64,000 nucleotides of DNA, taken from Sandaracinaceae bacterium (GTDB taxonomy: Bacteria; Myxococcota_A; Polyangia; Polyangiales; Houyiibacteriaceae). The position numbers and the translations under genes are program-made. Of this stretch, positions 43,270 through 51,748 are shown one piece after another; position 1 is the first letter of the stretch; each line of letters starts with the position of its first letter. Location: the NCBI GenBank assembly GCA_016706685.1, contig JADJJE010000012.1, positions 1 through 64,000 of the forward strand, given 5' to 3'. The notes beneath the pieces were generated by a model. It did no database searches. It saw only the letters and a program-made list of their open reading frames with translations, and was not told the DNA's origin.

Positions 43270-44445
43270 CTAGATGCTGCGCGAGATGAGCTCTTTCATG
43301 ATCTCGTTGGTGCCGCCGTAGATGCGGTTGGCGCGCGTATCGATGTACGCACGCGCGATGGGGTACTCCAGCATGTAGCCGTAGCCGCCGTGCAGCTGGA
43401 CACACTCGTCCACCACGCGGCTGAGCAGGTCCGACACCCAGTACTTGCCGGCGCACGCGGCCTCGGGCGTGAGCTTCTTCTCGAGCACCAGCTCGATGCA
43501 CTTGTCCACGTAGACGCGCGCGATCTGGATCTCGCTGCGCATCTCGGCGAGCTTGAAGCGCGTGTTCTGGAACGAGGCCACGGGCTTCCCGAAGGCCTTG
43601 CGCTGCTTCACGTACTCCACCGTGGTGGCCAGCGCGAACTCGGCGCCCGACACGCACATGATGGCGATCATCATGCGCTCCCAAGCCAGCTCCTTCATGA
43701 GCATGATGAAGCCCATGCCCTCGGCGCCCAGCAGGTTGCTCTTGGGCACGCGCACGTTGTCGAAGAAGAGCTCGCAGGTGTCCTGCCCCTTCATGCCCAC
43801 CTTGTTGAGCGGCTTGCCCTTGGTGAAGCCCGCGCGGTCGGCCTCCACGATCATGAGCGAGACGTTGGCCGAGCCCTTCGCGCCCTCGCCGGTCTTCACC
43901 GCCACGATGGCCATGTCGCAGAGGAAGCCGTTGGTGATGAAGATCTTGGCGCCGTTGATGACGTACTCGTCGCCCTCGAGCTTGGCGGTGCACTGGATGC
44001 CCTGCAGGTCCGAGCCCGTGCCCGGCTCGGTCATGGCGATGGCGGTCACGGCCTCGCCGCTGGCCATCTTGGGCAGCCAGTGGTTCTTCTGCGCGGGTGT
44101 GCCGAAGTTGATGATGTAGTTGGCGACGATGTCCGAGTGCAGCGAGAAGCCGCTGGCCGAGTCACCCACGCGCGCCTGCTCCTCCATGAGGATCACGGAG
44201 TAGAGCCGGTCCACGCCCGACCCGCCGAACTCGGTGGGCATGGTGCAGCACAGCAGGCCCAGCTCACCGGCCTTGTTCCACAGGTCGCGGTCGATGTGCT
44301 GCTGGGTCTCCCACTTCTCTTGATGCGGGGCGACCTCGGTCTCGAAGAAGCGGCGCGCCGTGGCGCGGAAGGCCTCGTGGTCCTCGGTGAACAGGGTGCG
44401 CGGCATCATGGGAGCCACGGGCTTCGGGACGTGCAGGTTGCTCAT
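43270..44445 (-). CDS. Acyl-CoA dehydrogenase
   Basis: 391 residues, standard length. FAD/acyl binding segments (AIAMTEPGTGSDL, FITNG), the catalytic-glutamate region and the C-terminal YGGTNEIMKELI are present. It catalyses the first beta-oxidation step, acyl-CoA to 2-enoyl-CoA, passing electrons to ETF. It is the first gene of the operon (49 bases before the multifunctional protein start) and is divergent from a TetR-family gene; the 76-base gap holds TACGTACGTA. Confidence 0.93.
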   Translation of the reverse strand: MSNLHVPKPVAPMMPRTLFTEDHEAFRATARRFFETEVAPHQEKWETQQHIDRDLWNKAGELGLLCCTMPTEFGGSGVDRLYSVILMEEQARVGDSASGFSLHSDIVANYIINFGTPAQKNHWLPKMASGEAVTAIAMTEPGTGSDLQGIQCTAKLEGDEYVINGAKIFITNGFLCDMAIVAVKTGEGAKGSANVSLMIVEADRAGFTKGKPLNKVGMKGQDTCELFFDNVRVPKSNLLGAEGMGFIMLMKELAWERMMIAIMCVSGAEFALATTVEYVKQRKAFGKPVASFQNTRFKLAEMRSEIQIARVYVDKCIELVLEKKLTPEAACAGKYWVSDLLSRVVDECVQLHGGYGYMLEYPIARAYIDTRANRIYGGTNEIMKELISRSI

Positions 44446-44469
44446 GCGGCGGCACCCTAGCAGTTACAA

Positions 44470-44479
44470 TACGTACGTA
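44470..44479. promoter_or_regulatory. Candidate TetR operator TACGTACGTA
   Basis: A perfect 10-base palindrome in the 76-base gap between acyl-CoA dehydrogenase and the TetR gene, within an AT-richer stretch carrying likely promoter elements for both. Its position suggests autoregulation and control of the beta-oxidation operon. Confidence 0.55.
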
Positions 44480-44521
44480 CAACTTGTGTTTTGAGATCCA
44501 GCGAGTACCCTGGCTTCGCTC

Positions 44522-45199
44522 ATGAAATCACCAGCGAATGGCGCCGAGCGCCCCCCGCGGCGCAAGCAGGAAGACCGCAGCGAGGCCACCCGCCAGCGGC
44601 TGATCGACGCCACCCTCAGCTGCCTCGAGACCGAGGGCTACTCGGGCACCACCATCAGCAAGATCGTGGAGCGCGGCGCGGTCTCGCGCGGCGCGCACGT
44701 CTACCACTTCCCGTCCAAGTCGGCGCTCATCGAGGCCGCGGCAAAGCACCTGGTGAAGCGCGTGTACATCCAGCTCGGAAAGGCCTTCATGAACCTGCCC
44801 GACTCCGAGGACCGGCTGCAGGCCATGGCCATCAGCGGCTGGCGCACGGTGTTCTGCGCGCGTGAGCACGCGGTGCTGCTGGAGCTCCTGCTGGCCAGCC
44901 GGCACGACGAAGAGCTGGCGGCGGTGATGCAGCGCCTGTGGACGTCGGGCTACGCGGTGATCCGCGCGGCGGCCGTGCACTACTTCGAGCCCGTGGACCC
45001 GAAGGACAACGTGGAGTCCATCATCGCGCTCTTGCAGTGGCTGCTGCGCGGCATGGTGCTGGACCGCCACCTGGTGAAGGACCCGACGTTGCTGGAAGAG
45101 CACGTGGTGCTGTGGTGCGACCTCATGCGCACGCGCATTCGTGCGCGTCCTGGCGTGAACACTCCGCCGCCACGGCCGCCGGAGTGGGTGTTCCAGTAG
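44522..45199 (+). CDS. TetR-family regulator of the beta-oxidation operon
   Basis: 225 residues. N-terminal helix-turn-helix YSGTTISKIVERGAVSRGAHVYHFPSK with TetR-type spacing; a helical ligand-binding C-terminal domain with no recognisable ligand motif. Divergent from acyl-CoA dehydrogenase, so an acyl-CoA-responsive repressor is the simplest reading. N-terminal 20 residues are basic and probably disordered. Confidence 0.88.
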   Translation: MKSPANGAERPPRRKQEDRSEATRQRLIDATLSCLETEGYSGTTISKIVERGAVSRGAHVYHFPSKSALIEAAAKHLVKRVYIQLGKAFMNLPDSEDRLQAMAISGWRTVFCAREHAVLLELLLASRHDEELAAVMQRLWTSGYAVIRAAAVHYFEPVDPKDNVESIIALLQWLLRGMVLDRHLVKDPTLLEEHVVLWCDLMRTRIRARPGVNTPPPRPPEWVFQ

Positions 45200-45303
45200 C
45201 CCAACGCGGACAATTGACTATCGCGGGGAAGTGGCGTCTTCTCTTTGGCGGCACTCTGAGTGCGAATCGTCATGTAGCCGCCGTGGCGGCGTCAGGAGGA
45301 CCC

Positions 45304-45819
45304 ATGATTCATTCAACACGCGAGATCCGAACCAGCGGGGTGGTTGGAAGACGCGCGGCGGCGCTCTCGGCGCTCCTACTCGCGTCGCTCCCGTGGGGCG
45401 AGGTCGCTGCACAGTCGGCCTGCGGCAACACGTGCGTGGATGCCTTCGACGGCTGGTGCGACGACGGTGGCCCTGGGTCGGACTACTCCATCTGCACCTA
45501 CGGCTCGGACTGCGGGGACTGCGGCGCGCGTTCCACCGGGGGCGCGACGTCGGGTCTCTGCTCCAACTCGTGCGTGGACGCACGGGACGGCTGGTGCGAT
45601 GACGGCGGTTCCGGGTCGGACTACTCCATCTGCAGCCTCGGCTCGGACTGCGCGGACTGCGGCTTCCGCCCCACCGGGGGAGGGGGCGTGAGTGACGGCG
45701 GATGCGCTGCTGTGGCTCCGCAAGCGGCAGCGGGCTCATCACGCGGCACCGCTTGGCCCGCGCTGCTGGCGTTGGCCGGCTTCGCGTTGGTGCACCGGCG
45801 CCGCAGCGCTCAGACCTGA
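45304..45819 (+). CDS. Secreted protein with two LNR-like Cys repeats and a MYXO-CTERM-type tail
   Basis: 171 residues from ATG 45304 (RBS CAGGAGGA). A signal peptide is followed by two nearly identical Cys-rich units of about 37 residues (CxxxCVDAxDGWCDDGGxGSDYSICxxGSDCxDCG), similar in pattern to Lin-12/Notch-like repeats that bind calcium. After a Thr/Gly linker the C-terminus has a GC motif, a hydrophobic helix and RRRS, the MYXO-CTERM sorting layout. It is probably displayed on the surface after processing. It is followed 10 bases later by a second secreted-type gene. Confidence 0.7.
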   Translation: MIHSTREIRTSGVVGRRAAALSALLLASLPWGEVAAQSACGNTCVDAFDGWCDDGGPGSDYSICTYGSDCGDCGARSTGGATSGLCSNSCVDARDGWCDDGGSGSDYSICSLGSDCADCGFRPTGGGGVSDGGCAAVAPQAAAGSSRGTAWPALLALAGFALVHRRRSAQT

Positions 45820-45829
45820 AGGCCGCGCC

Positions 45830-46318
45830 ATGGCCCGCTTCACGGCAACGCACGGGTCGCGCTTCGGGATGGTGGTCGCGCTCTCGCTCGCGGCAGGCGC
45901 CTTCGCTTGGTACACCCACGCTGCCGCCCCTGCTTCGAGCCATCGCCCGCTCCCGCGCGCCCCCGCACGAGGCGCGGTCGGCGCGCTCGCGAACGCTGAT
46001 GGCGCGGGGCAGGCCCTCGATGTCGGTCCTGACTGTGGCGCCGCGCTCGCCGGGGCGGTCGCTGTCGACCACGCACCCCAGCCTGCGGCGGACCTCGACG
46101 AGGAGGACTTCGCGAGGAGCACGAAGGCGCTCTGGAGAGCGTCCGGTTCACCCGCAGAGCCAGGCGAGCGGGCAGCCTTCGTGAGGGCCGCGAGAGACGA
46201 CTGGAACGCGTCGACCCCTCGGGAAGTCAGCCCCGAGGTCGAACGAGCGAGGCTCCTGAAGGCGGGCCGAGGCGGACCTCCCCGCCGCTTCGAAGGCGAC
46301 GCGGGTAGCCTGCGGTGA
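45830..46318 (+). CDS. Small protein with N-terminal membrane anchor, function unknown
   Basis: 162 residues from ATG 45830, chosen because the hydrophobic segment (MVVALSLAAGAFAW) then sits at the N-terminus. The remainder is Ala/Arg/Pro-rich with a charged central segment and no recognised family. It follows the MYXO-CTERM protein gene by 10 bases and is probably cotranscribed. Confidence 0.5.
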   Translation: MARFTATHGSRFGMVVALSLAAGAFAWYTHAAAPASSHRPLPRAPARGAVGALANADGAGQALDVGPDCGAALAGAVAVDHAPQPAADLDEEDFARSTKALWRASGSPAEPGERAAFVRAARDDWNASTPREVSPEVERARLLKAGRGGPPRRFEGDAGSLR

Positions 46319-46372
46319 GTCATCGCGTCGGCGCGGGCGGCCCGAGAGCACGCCCGCGCGACGGGGCGACGC

Positions 46373-46888
46373 TCAGCGCGCGATGGTGATGGAGATGACC
46401 TGGAGCGGCTTCTGCGTGGCGCCCGACCGCGAGCCGAAGCCCTCGATCTTCTTCACGATGTCCATGCCCTCGGTGACGCGCCCGAAGACCGGGTGCGAGG
46501 AGTCCGAGCTGCGGTCGAACCAGTCGAGGTACTTGTTGTGGGCCGTGTTCACGAAGAACTGCGAGCCGCCGCTGTTGGGACGGCCGGTGTTGGCCATGGA
46601 GAGCGTGCCCGGCTCGTTCGAGAACTTGGCGGTCTCGAGGAACTCGTCCTTGATGGTGCCGTGGGGCGGGCCGCCGGTGCCGGCGCGCGAGCTCTTTGGG
46701 TCCTTCGAGTGCGGGCAGCCGAACTGCAGCATGAAGTTCGGGATGACGCGGTGGAAGTGCAGCCCGTTGTAGAAGCCGCTCTCGGCCAGGCTGATGAAGT
46801 TCTGCGCCGTGATGGGCATCTCGGCGAGGAAGATTTCCGCCTTGAACGAGCCCTCGCTGGTCTCGAAGGTGGCGACCGGATTTGCCAT
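46373..46888 (-). CDS. Cyclophilin-type peptidyl-prolyl isomerase
   Basis: 171 residues from ATG 46888 (RBS AGGAGA in the reverse strand). Cyclophilin core: FHRVIPNFMLQFG with the active-site Arg/Phe, SMANTGRPNSGGSQFFV, and VFGRVTEGM. No signal peptide, so cytoplasmic; it speeds proline isomerisation in folding. It sits divergent from a deacetylase-like gene with a 133-base gap. Confidence 0.92.
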   Translation of the reverse strand: MANPVATFETSEGSFKAEIFLAEMPITAQNFISLAESGFYNGLHFHRVIPNFMLQFGCPHSKDPKSSRAGTGGPPHGTIKDEFLETAKFSNEPGTLSMANTGRPNSGGSQFFVNTAHNKYLDWFDRSSDSSHPVFGRVTEGMDIVKKIEGFGSRSGATQKPLQVISITIAR

Positions 46889-47021
46889 GTGACTGTCTCC
46901 TGAAGGATGGCTCCCGGCACGTGGCCGGGTGAAGGGTGCCGCGCCGGGTGGCGGGCTGCGCGCAGCATGCGTCACACCGCGTATTGGGGTCAACGCGGCA
47001 CATGTGTGTAGGATGCGCGGG

Positions 47022-48059
47022 ATGCGTCGCCCGCGCCCCGCAGTCCTGCTCGCGCTGCCCATGCTGCTCGTCATCAGCGCCACGGGACAGCTGGTGTCTG
47101 GGGACACGCCGCCGGCCATGCGCTCCGCGCTGGTGGGTGACGGGACTCCCGCTGGGCGCACGCAGTTCGTGCTGCTGGGCTTCGACGCCACACCGGGCCC
47201 CGAGCCCCGCGTCGAGGACTCCGGCTTCCACTACATCTTCGAATCGATCAACCGGCACCGAGCCGCGGGGCGGCCGCCCAACTCGTTCACGCTGTTCATC
47301 TCCACGGGGCTCCTCCAGCTGCAGCCCGGTCGCCGCCGTCACACCGAAGAAGAGCGCGCGTTCGAGGGCGGGCTGCCGCGCAACCAGCCCGTCATCGGAT
47401 ATGCCCGCAACCTGTCCGCGCTGCAGGCCCGCGCCGCCAACATTCGTGAGCTGTCTGCGCGCGGAGTGGAGATCGGCTCGCATGCGGTGCGCCACGCCCA
47501 CGGGCTGCACTTCGACGAGGCCACCTGGCGCGCCGAGCTGGCCGACCACCAGCGCATCTCGGACCTGCTCTCGCTGCCACGCCCGCTGGGCTTCCGCGCG
47601 CCGTTCCTCGAGTACAACGAGGCCATGTACACCGCACTGGCGGCGCACGGCACGCGCTACGACGCCTCTCGCCCCGGGATGCGCACGTGGCCCACGCGGC
47701 ACGCGAGCGGCATCTGGCTGTTCAGCATCCCGAGCGTGGTGGTGCCCGGTGGGCGTCGCGCGCTCTTCTTCGACGACAACCTGCGCGAGCTCCTGCTGCC
47801 GCTGGCGCACGCGAGCGGGAAGACGGGGCGGGACGCGGAGCGCCACATCGACGACGAGTACTACGAGGCTGGCATGGCCGAGTTCCAAGAGCGCTACCGC
47901 GGCGAGCGCGCGCCCTTCTTGATCAGCGGTCACGGTAACTTTCGCGGGGGCATCCTGCGCCTGATGCGCCATGTGTGCGGCCTGCCGGACGTGCGCTGCG
48001 CCACGTTCAGCGAGGCCGCAGCGTACCTGGACGCTCACCCCGAGCTGGCCGGTCGCTGA
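47022..48059 (+). CDS. Secreted polysaccharide-deacetylase-like protein (NodB fold)
   Basis: 345 residues from ATG 47022, opening a signal-anchor (PAVLLALPMLLVISATG). NodB motifs: motif 1 reads GFDATPG where the usual TFDDGP supplies a catalytic and a metal Asp, so the second, metal-binding Asp is missing; motif 2 GSHAVRHAHG has the H-x3-H zinc pair; motif 3 GFRAPFLEYN is present. It may deacetylate envelope polysaccharide or be a degenerate, binding-only member. Confidence 0.75.
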   Translation: MRRPRPAVLLALPMLLVISATGQLVSGDTPPAMRSALVGDGTPAGRTQFVLLGFDATPGPEPRVEDSGFHYIFESINRHRAAGRPPNSFTLFISTGLLQLQPGRRRHTEEERAFEGGLPRNQPVIGYARNLSALQARAANIRELSARGVEIGSHAVRHAHGLHFDEATWRAELADHQRISDLLSLPRPLGFRAPFLEYNEAMYTALAAHGTRYDASRPGMRTWPTRHASGIWLFSIPSVVVPGGRRALFFDDNLRELLLPLAHASGKTGRDAERHIDDEYYEAGMAEFQERYRGERAPFLISGHGNFRGGILRLMRHVCGLPDVRCATFSEAAAYLDAHPELAGR

Positions 48060-48102
48060 CGGCGCTGACCTCGGGACCGTGGCGCGCTATGGTGGGCGCG
48101 TC

Positions 48103-48399
48103 ATGCGTGCCGACTACCTCGCCGTCTCCGTCACCGACGCGCTCGCTGCGGAGCGCACCGTGTTGGCGGCCGAGCGCACCTTCCTCGCGTACCTGCGCTC
48201 GGCGTTCGCGCTCTTCGTGGCGGGCGTCACCGGTGCCCAGCTGCTGGAGGCGCAGTGGCTGCTGGCGGTGGCGTACGCGCTGGCCATCATCGCGCCGCTG
48301 GTGCTCCTGGTCGGGGTGCAGCGCTTGCGTGCGTCTCGGCGGGTGGTGGCCGAGCTGCTGGCCCGCATGGCGAATGAAAGACGGAGGAGCGGAGCATGA
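48103..48399 (+). CDS. DUF202-family small membrane protein
   Basis: 98 residues from ATG 48103. The charged N-terminus (LAAERTVLAAERTFLAYLRSAFAL) and two transmembrane helices are characteristic of DUF202. Its stop overlaps the kinase start (ATGA at 48396-48399), so the two are translationally coupled; a link between the small membrane protein and the kinase is suggested but unproven. Confidence 0.8.
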   Translation: MRADYLAVSVTDALAAERTVLAAERTFLAYLRSAFALFVAGVTGAQLLEAQWLLAVAYALAIIAPLVLLVGVQRLRASRRVVAELLARMANERRRSGA

Positions 48400-50153
48400 C
48401 GTTGGCGGCGGGGACGGTCGTGGGAGGGGACTTCCGCATCGAGGCGCCGCTGGCGGCGGGTGGCATGGGGGCGGTGTTCATCGCCACGCAGCTCTCCACC
48501 GGGCGGCGGCGGGCGCTCAAGGTGATGCACGCCCTGCTGGTGAGCGACGCGGTCAGCCGCGAGCGCTTCCTCGAGGAGGCGCGCGTCGGCAGTCAGATCG
48601 AGAGCGAGCACGTGGTGGAGGTGGTGGGCGCGGGTGTGGACGCCGAGACCGGCAGCCCGTGGCTGGCCATGGAGCTGCTGGAGGGCGAGACGCTGGCCGA
48701 CCGCGTGGCGCGTGGGCGGCTCTCGGCCGCGGAGCTCGCGCCGCTCATGCAGGGGCTGCGGCACGGCCTCGGGCGAGCGCACGCCCGCGGCATCGTGCAC
48801 CGTGACCTGAAGCCCGAGAACCTGTTCATCGCGCGTGGGCGCGGGGCCAGCAACGCCGACTCCCTCAAGATCCTGGACTTCGGCATCGCCAAGCTGCTGC
48901 AGGGAGGCAAGACAGCGGCCACCCAGAACATCGCGGGTTCGCCGCTCTGGATGGCGCCCGAGCAGGCAGACAGCCGCGAGATCCGGCCCGCTACGGACGT
49001 GTGGGCGCTGGGGCTCATCGCCTTCGATGCGTTGGTGGGGCAGTCCTACTGGCGCTCCGCCACGGACGGCTCGACGCTCACGCGCCTCTTGGTGGAGATC
49101 CTCACGGAGCCCATCGAGCCCGCCTCGGTGCGTGCGGCGTCCATGGCCGGGGCCGAGGTGGCGGCGGCGCTGCCGCGCGAGTTCGACGCGTTCTTCGCGC
49201 GCTGCGTGGAGCGAGACCCGCGCGCGCGCTTCCGCGACGCGAGTGAAGCGCTCGACGCGCTCGACGACGTGCTGCGCGGGGTGCCGATGCGCGCGGCAGC
49301 CAGCGCTTCGCGGCCGCCTGCGCAGGACGCGTTCGCGGCCACGGCGCTGAGCCTGCCGCCTCCCGAGCCGGGGGCCTTCGCGGCGGGTGGGGCAGGGCTG
49401 GCCACCGCGTTTCGGGCCACGGCGCAGACCGTACCCGTCCCCGAGCCCACGCCGCTCGCGGCCACTCACCCGGGGGTGGCAGAGCCCACCGTGCTGGCAG
49501 CACGCGGCTCACGCGCGCCGTGGGTAGTCGCAGCGCTCTCGCTCGCGGGGATGCTGGCCATGGGCTGGTGGGTGCTGGGTCGCAGTGACAGAACGGTGGC
49601 CAACATGGAGCACACGCCGCCGCTCACGCAGCCCGCCGAGGCGCTCGAGCCAGCGCCACGCGTCGAGGCGGCCGAAGCCGAGCCTGCTGTGCCGGTCGAT
49701 GGCGCAGCCGTCGTGCCGAGCGCGCAGGTCACAGATGTGCCTCCGCCTGTCGCACCCGCCCAGGCTGCCATCCCCGGGGCCGCCCCCGCCACAGCGCCCG
49801 CTCCGCGTCCAGGTCGAGCGCGAGCTGGGAGTGCGTTGGCCGGTGGCGGCGCGGCACCTGCCGCAGCGGCCCCCGCACCCGACCCGGACGCGCGCAGCAG
49901 CAACCCCGACGTGGGCCGCTTCCGGTCCATGATCGTGGTGCCGTGTTGGCGCGACAACGCCCCCGCCGGGGCCGCGCCCGTGAGCGTCAGCGTGCAGGTG
50001 GGGTTCGGGCCCATGGGCAACATCACCATGGTGCGCGTGGACGGTTCCGATGACGCCAACTTCCGGCGCTGCGTGGTGATGCGCGGCACCACCTATCGCA
50101 TGAGCGCGCCGCCCGAAGAGCCCACCATGACGGTGCGCGCGCGCCTTCCGTGA
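48396..50153 (+). CDS. Membrane-anchored Ser/Thr protein kinase with AgmX/PglI-like C-terminal domain
   Basis: 585 residues. Kinase domain ~10-290: glycine loop AAGGMGAVF, catalytic loop HRDLKPENLF, DFGIAK, and SPLWMAPEQ, all canonical. A long Ala/Pro-rich region contains one transmembrane helix (APWVVAALSLAGMLAMGWW). The last ~85 residues resemble the AgmX/PglI C-terminal domain (VSVSVQVGFGPMGNITMVRVDG). Unlike the 2122 kinase, the catalytic Lys is retained. Coupled to the DUF202 gene. Confidence 0.9.
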   Translation: MTLAAGTVVGGDFRIEAPLAAGGMGAVFIATQLSTGRRRALKVMHALLVSDAVSRERFLEEARVGSQIESEHVVEVVGAGVDAETGSPWLAMELLEGETLADRVARGRLSAAELAPLMQGLRHGLGRAHARGIVHRDLKPENLFIARGRGASNADSLKILDFGIAKLLQGGKTAATQNIAGSPLWMAPEQADSREIRPATDVWALGLIAFDALVGQSYWRSATDGSTLTRLLVEILTEPIEPASVRAASMAGAEVAAALPREFDAFFARCVERDPRARFRDASEALDALDDVLRGVPMRAAASASRPPAQDAFAATALSLPPPEPGAFAAGGAGLATAFRATAQTVPVPEPTPLAATHPGVAEPTVLAARGSRAPWVVAALSLAGMLAMGWWVLGRSDRTVANMEHTPPLTQPAEALEPAPRVEAAEAEPAVPVDGAAVVPSAQVTDVPPPVAPAQAAIPGAAPATAPAPRPGRARAGSALAGGGAAPAAAAPAPDPDARSSNPDVGRFRSMIVVPCWRDNAPAGAAPVSVSVQVGFGPMGNITMVRVDGSDDANFRRCVVMRGTTYRMSAPPEEPTMTVRARLP

Positions 50154-50205
50154 GAGCCTGTGGCGTGCGCGTCACACGCGTGTCTGTCAACCAAGGAGAG
50201 CGCAG

Positions 50206-50844
50206 ATGAAGATTGGAATTCTGGGGTCGGGGGACGTGGCCAAGACGCTCGGGAAGGGCTTCTTGGCGAACGGTGACGAGGTCATGCTGGGCAGCCGCGA
50301 GGCCAGCAAGGTGGCGGGCTGGGCCGACCATGCGCAGGCTAGCGCAGGCACATTCGGCGAGGCCGCGGCGTTCGGGGACGTGGTGGTCCTCGCCGTGAAG
50401 GGCACCGTGGCGGTGGACGTGGTGAAGCTCGCGGGCGTCGCGGCGCTCGCCGGCAAGACCGTCCTCGACGCCACCAACCCCATTGCCGAGGCGCCCCCGG
50501 TGAACGGCATCCTGCTGTTCTTCACCGGCCCCAACGACTCGCTCATGGAGCGCCTGCAGGCCACCGCGCCCGACGCGCACTTCGTGAAGGCGTTCTCGTG
50601 CGTGGGCAACGGGTTCATGGTGAAGCCCGACCTGCCGGGCGGGCCGCCCACCATGTTCATCTGCGGCAACGACGACGGGGCCAAGGCCGAGGCCCGCAGC
50701 ATCCTCGTCGCGTTTGGCTGGGACGTCGAGGACCTCGGGAAGGTCGAAGGCGCGCGCGCCATCGAGCCGCTGTGTCAGCTGTGGTGCGCCCCCGGCTTCC
50801 AGCGCAACCAGTGGACGCACGCGTTCAAGCTGCTGCGCCGCTGA
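50206..50844 (+). CDS. NADP-dependent F420-like/pyrroline-type reductase
   Basis: 212 residues. N-terminal Rossmann motif GILGSGDVAKTLGKG and the fold of F420-dependent NADP reductases (LDATNPIAE, GNGFMVKPDLPGG). F420 use cannot be shown from sequence; some relatives act on other substrates. RBS AAGGAGAGCG sits at the usual spacing. It ends 3 bases before the convergent metal-dependent-hydrolase gene. Confidence 0.82.
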   Translation: MKIGILGSGDVAKTLGKGFLANGDEVMLGSREASKVAGWADHAQASAGTFGEAAAFGDVVVLAVKGTVAVDVVKLAGVAALAGKTVLDATNPIAEAPPVNGILLFFTGPNDSLMERLQATAPDAHFVKAFSCVGNGFMVKPDLPGGPPTMFICGNDDGAKAEARSILVAFGWDVEDLGKVEGARAIEPLCQLWCAPGFQRNQWTHAFKLLRR

Positions 50845-50847
50845 GCG

Positions 50848-51717
50848 TCACGCCACCGTCTTCACCTGCGACGCCTTCCACTGGTCGATCAGGTGGCGGT
50901 CATCATGGTCCCAAGGGTGGAAGTCCTTGCGGTAGAACGACAGGTAGCTCTTCGCGATGCTGGGGATGAGCCCGCGCGAACCCAGCAGGAAGCGCGCACC
51001 GCCCAGCCACTCGCGCGGGGTGGGCTCGTACTCGGCCGTCTTCAGCATGCGCGCCATGTAGCGACCCACCGTCATGGCGAACATGACGCTCTGTACGACG
51101 AACACCTTGCGCAGCTTGTCGCGGTCGCCCGACACCTTGTCGTACACGTCCATGGCCACGGCCTTGTGTTCGATCTCCTCTACCGCGTGCCAGAGGATGA
51201 GCTCGCGCACCGCGTCGGGGAGACCGGCCACCACCTCGTCGTGCGTCAGGAGGAAGTGCGCCATGATGGCGGTGATGTGCTCGGCGCCCACCGTGGCGGC
51301 CAACAGCACGTCGTCCGGCGTGTTCTTGCGGAACTCTTCGATCTCCGCTTCGAGGTGCTCGGAGCAGCCCTTCGCGTCGAAGCCCAGGCTGTCGATCCAC
51401 GCGTTGGCGATGGTGTGCTGGCGGGCGTGGTGTCCCTCTTGCGCGGCGAACGCGCGCACCTGCTCCAGCAGCTCACCGTCGAGCTGCTCGCGGTAGTGCA
51501 GCACGCTGCGCACGAACTCGCGCTCGCCGGGCGGGAACGTGGAAGAGAGGGCGGCCATGAACGTGGTCAGCACGGCGTTGTCGGCGTACCAAAAGCGGCG
51601 GCGCTCGGCTTCGAAGTCGAAGCTCATGCGGCGCGGCTCGATCTTGGGCGTCGCGCGCTTTTCAGGCTTGCTGGCGGGACGTGCGCTCGGGCTGAGGGTG
51701 GCGGCGATCGTGGTCAT
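50848..51717 (-). CDS. Predicted metal-dependent hydrolase (PF10118-type)
   Basis: 289 residues. His/Glu clusters EGHHARQH, GAEHITAIM and EEIEHKAV suggest a helical di-metal centre of this DUF family. Strong RBS GGAGG precedes ATG 51717. It is downstream of the alpha/beta hydrolase gene (31 bases) and on the same strand, so an operon. Confidence 0.82.
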   Translation of the reverse strand: MTTIAATLSPSARPASKPEKRATPKIEPRRMSFDFEAERRRFWYADNAVLTTFMAALSSTFPPGEREFVRSVLHYREQLDGELLEQVRAFAAQEGHHARQHTIANAWIDSLGFDAKGCSEHLEAEIEEFRKNTPDDVLLAATVGAEHITAIMAHFLLTHDEVVAGLPDAVRELILWHAVEEIEHKAVAMDVYDKVSGDRDKLRKVFVVQSVMFAMTVGRYMARMLKTAEYEPTPREWLGGARFLLGSRGLIPSIAKSYLSFYRKDFHPWDHDDRHLIDQWKASQVKTVA

Positions 51718-51748
51718 CGGGAGTCCTCCATCGGGTGGTGAAAAAGGG

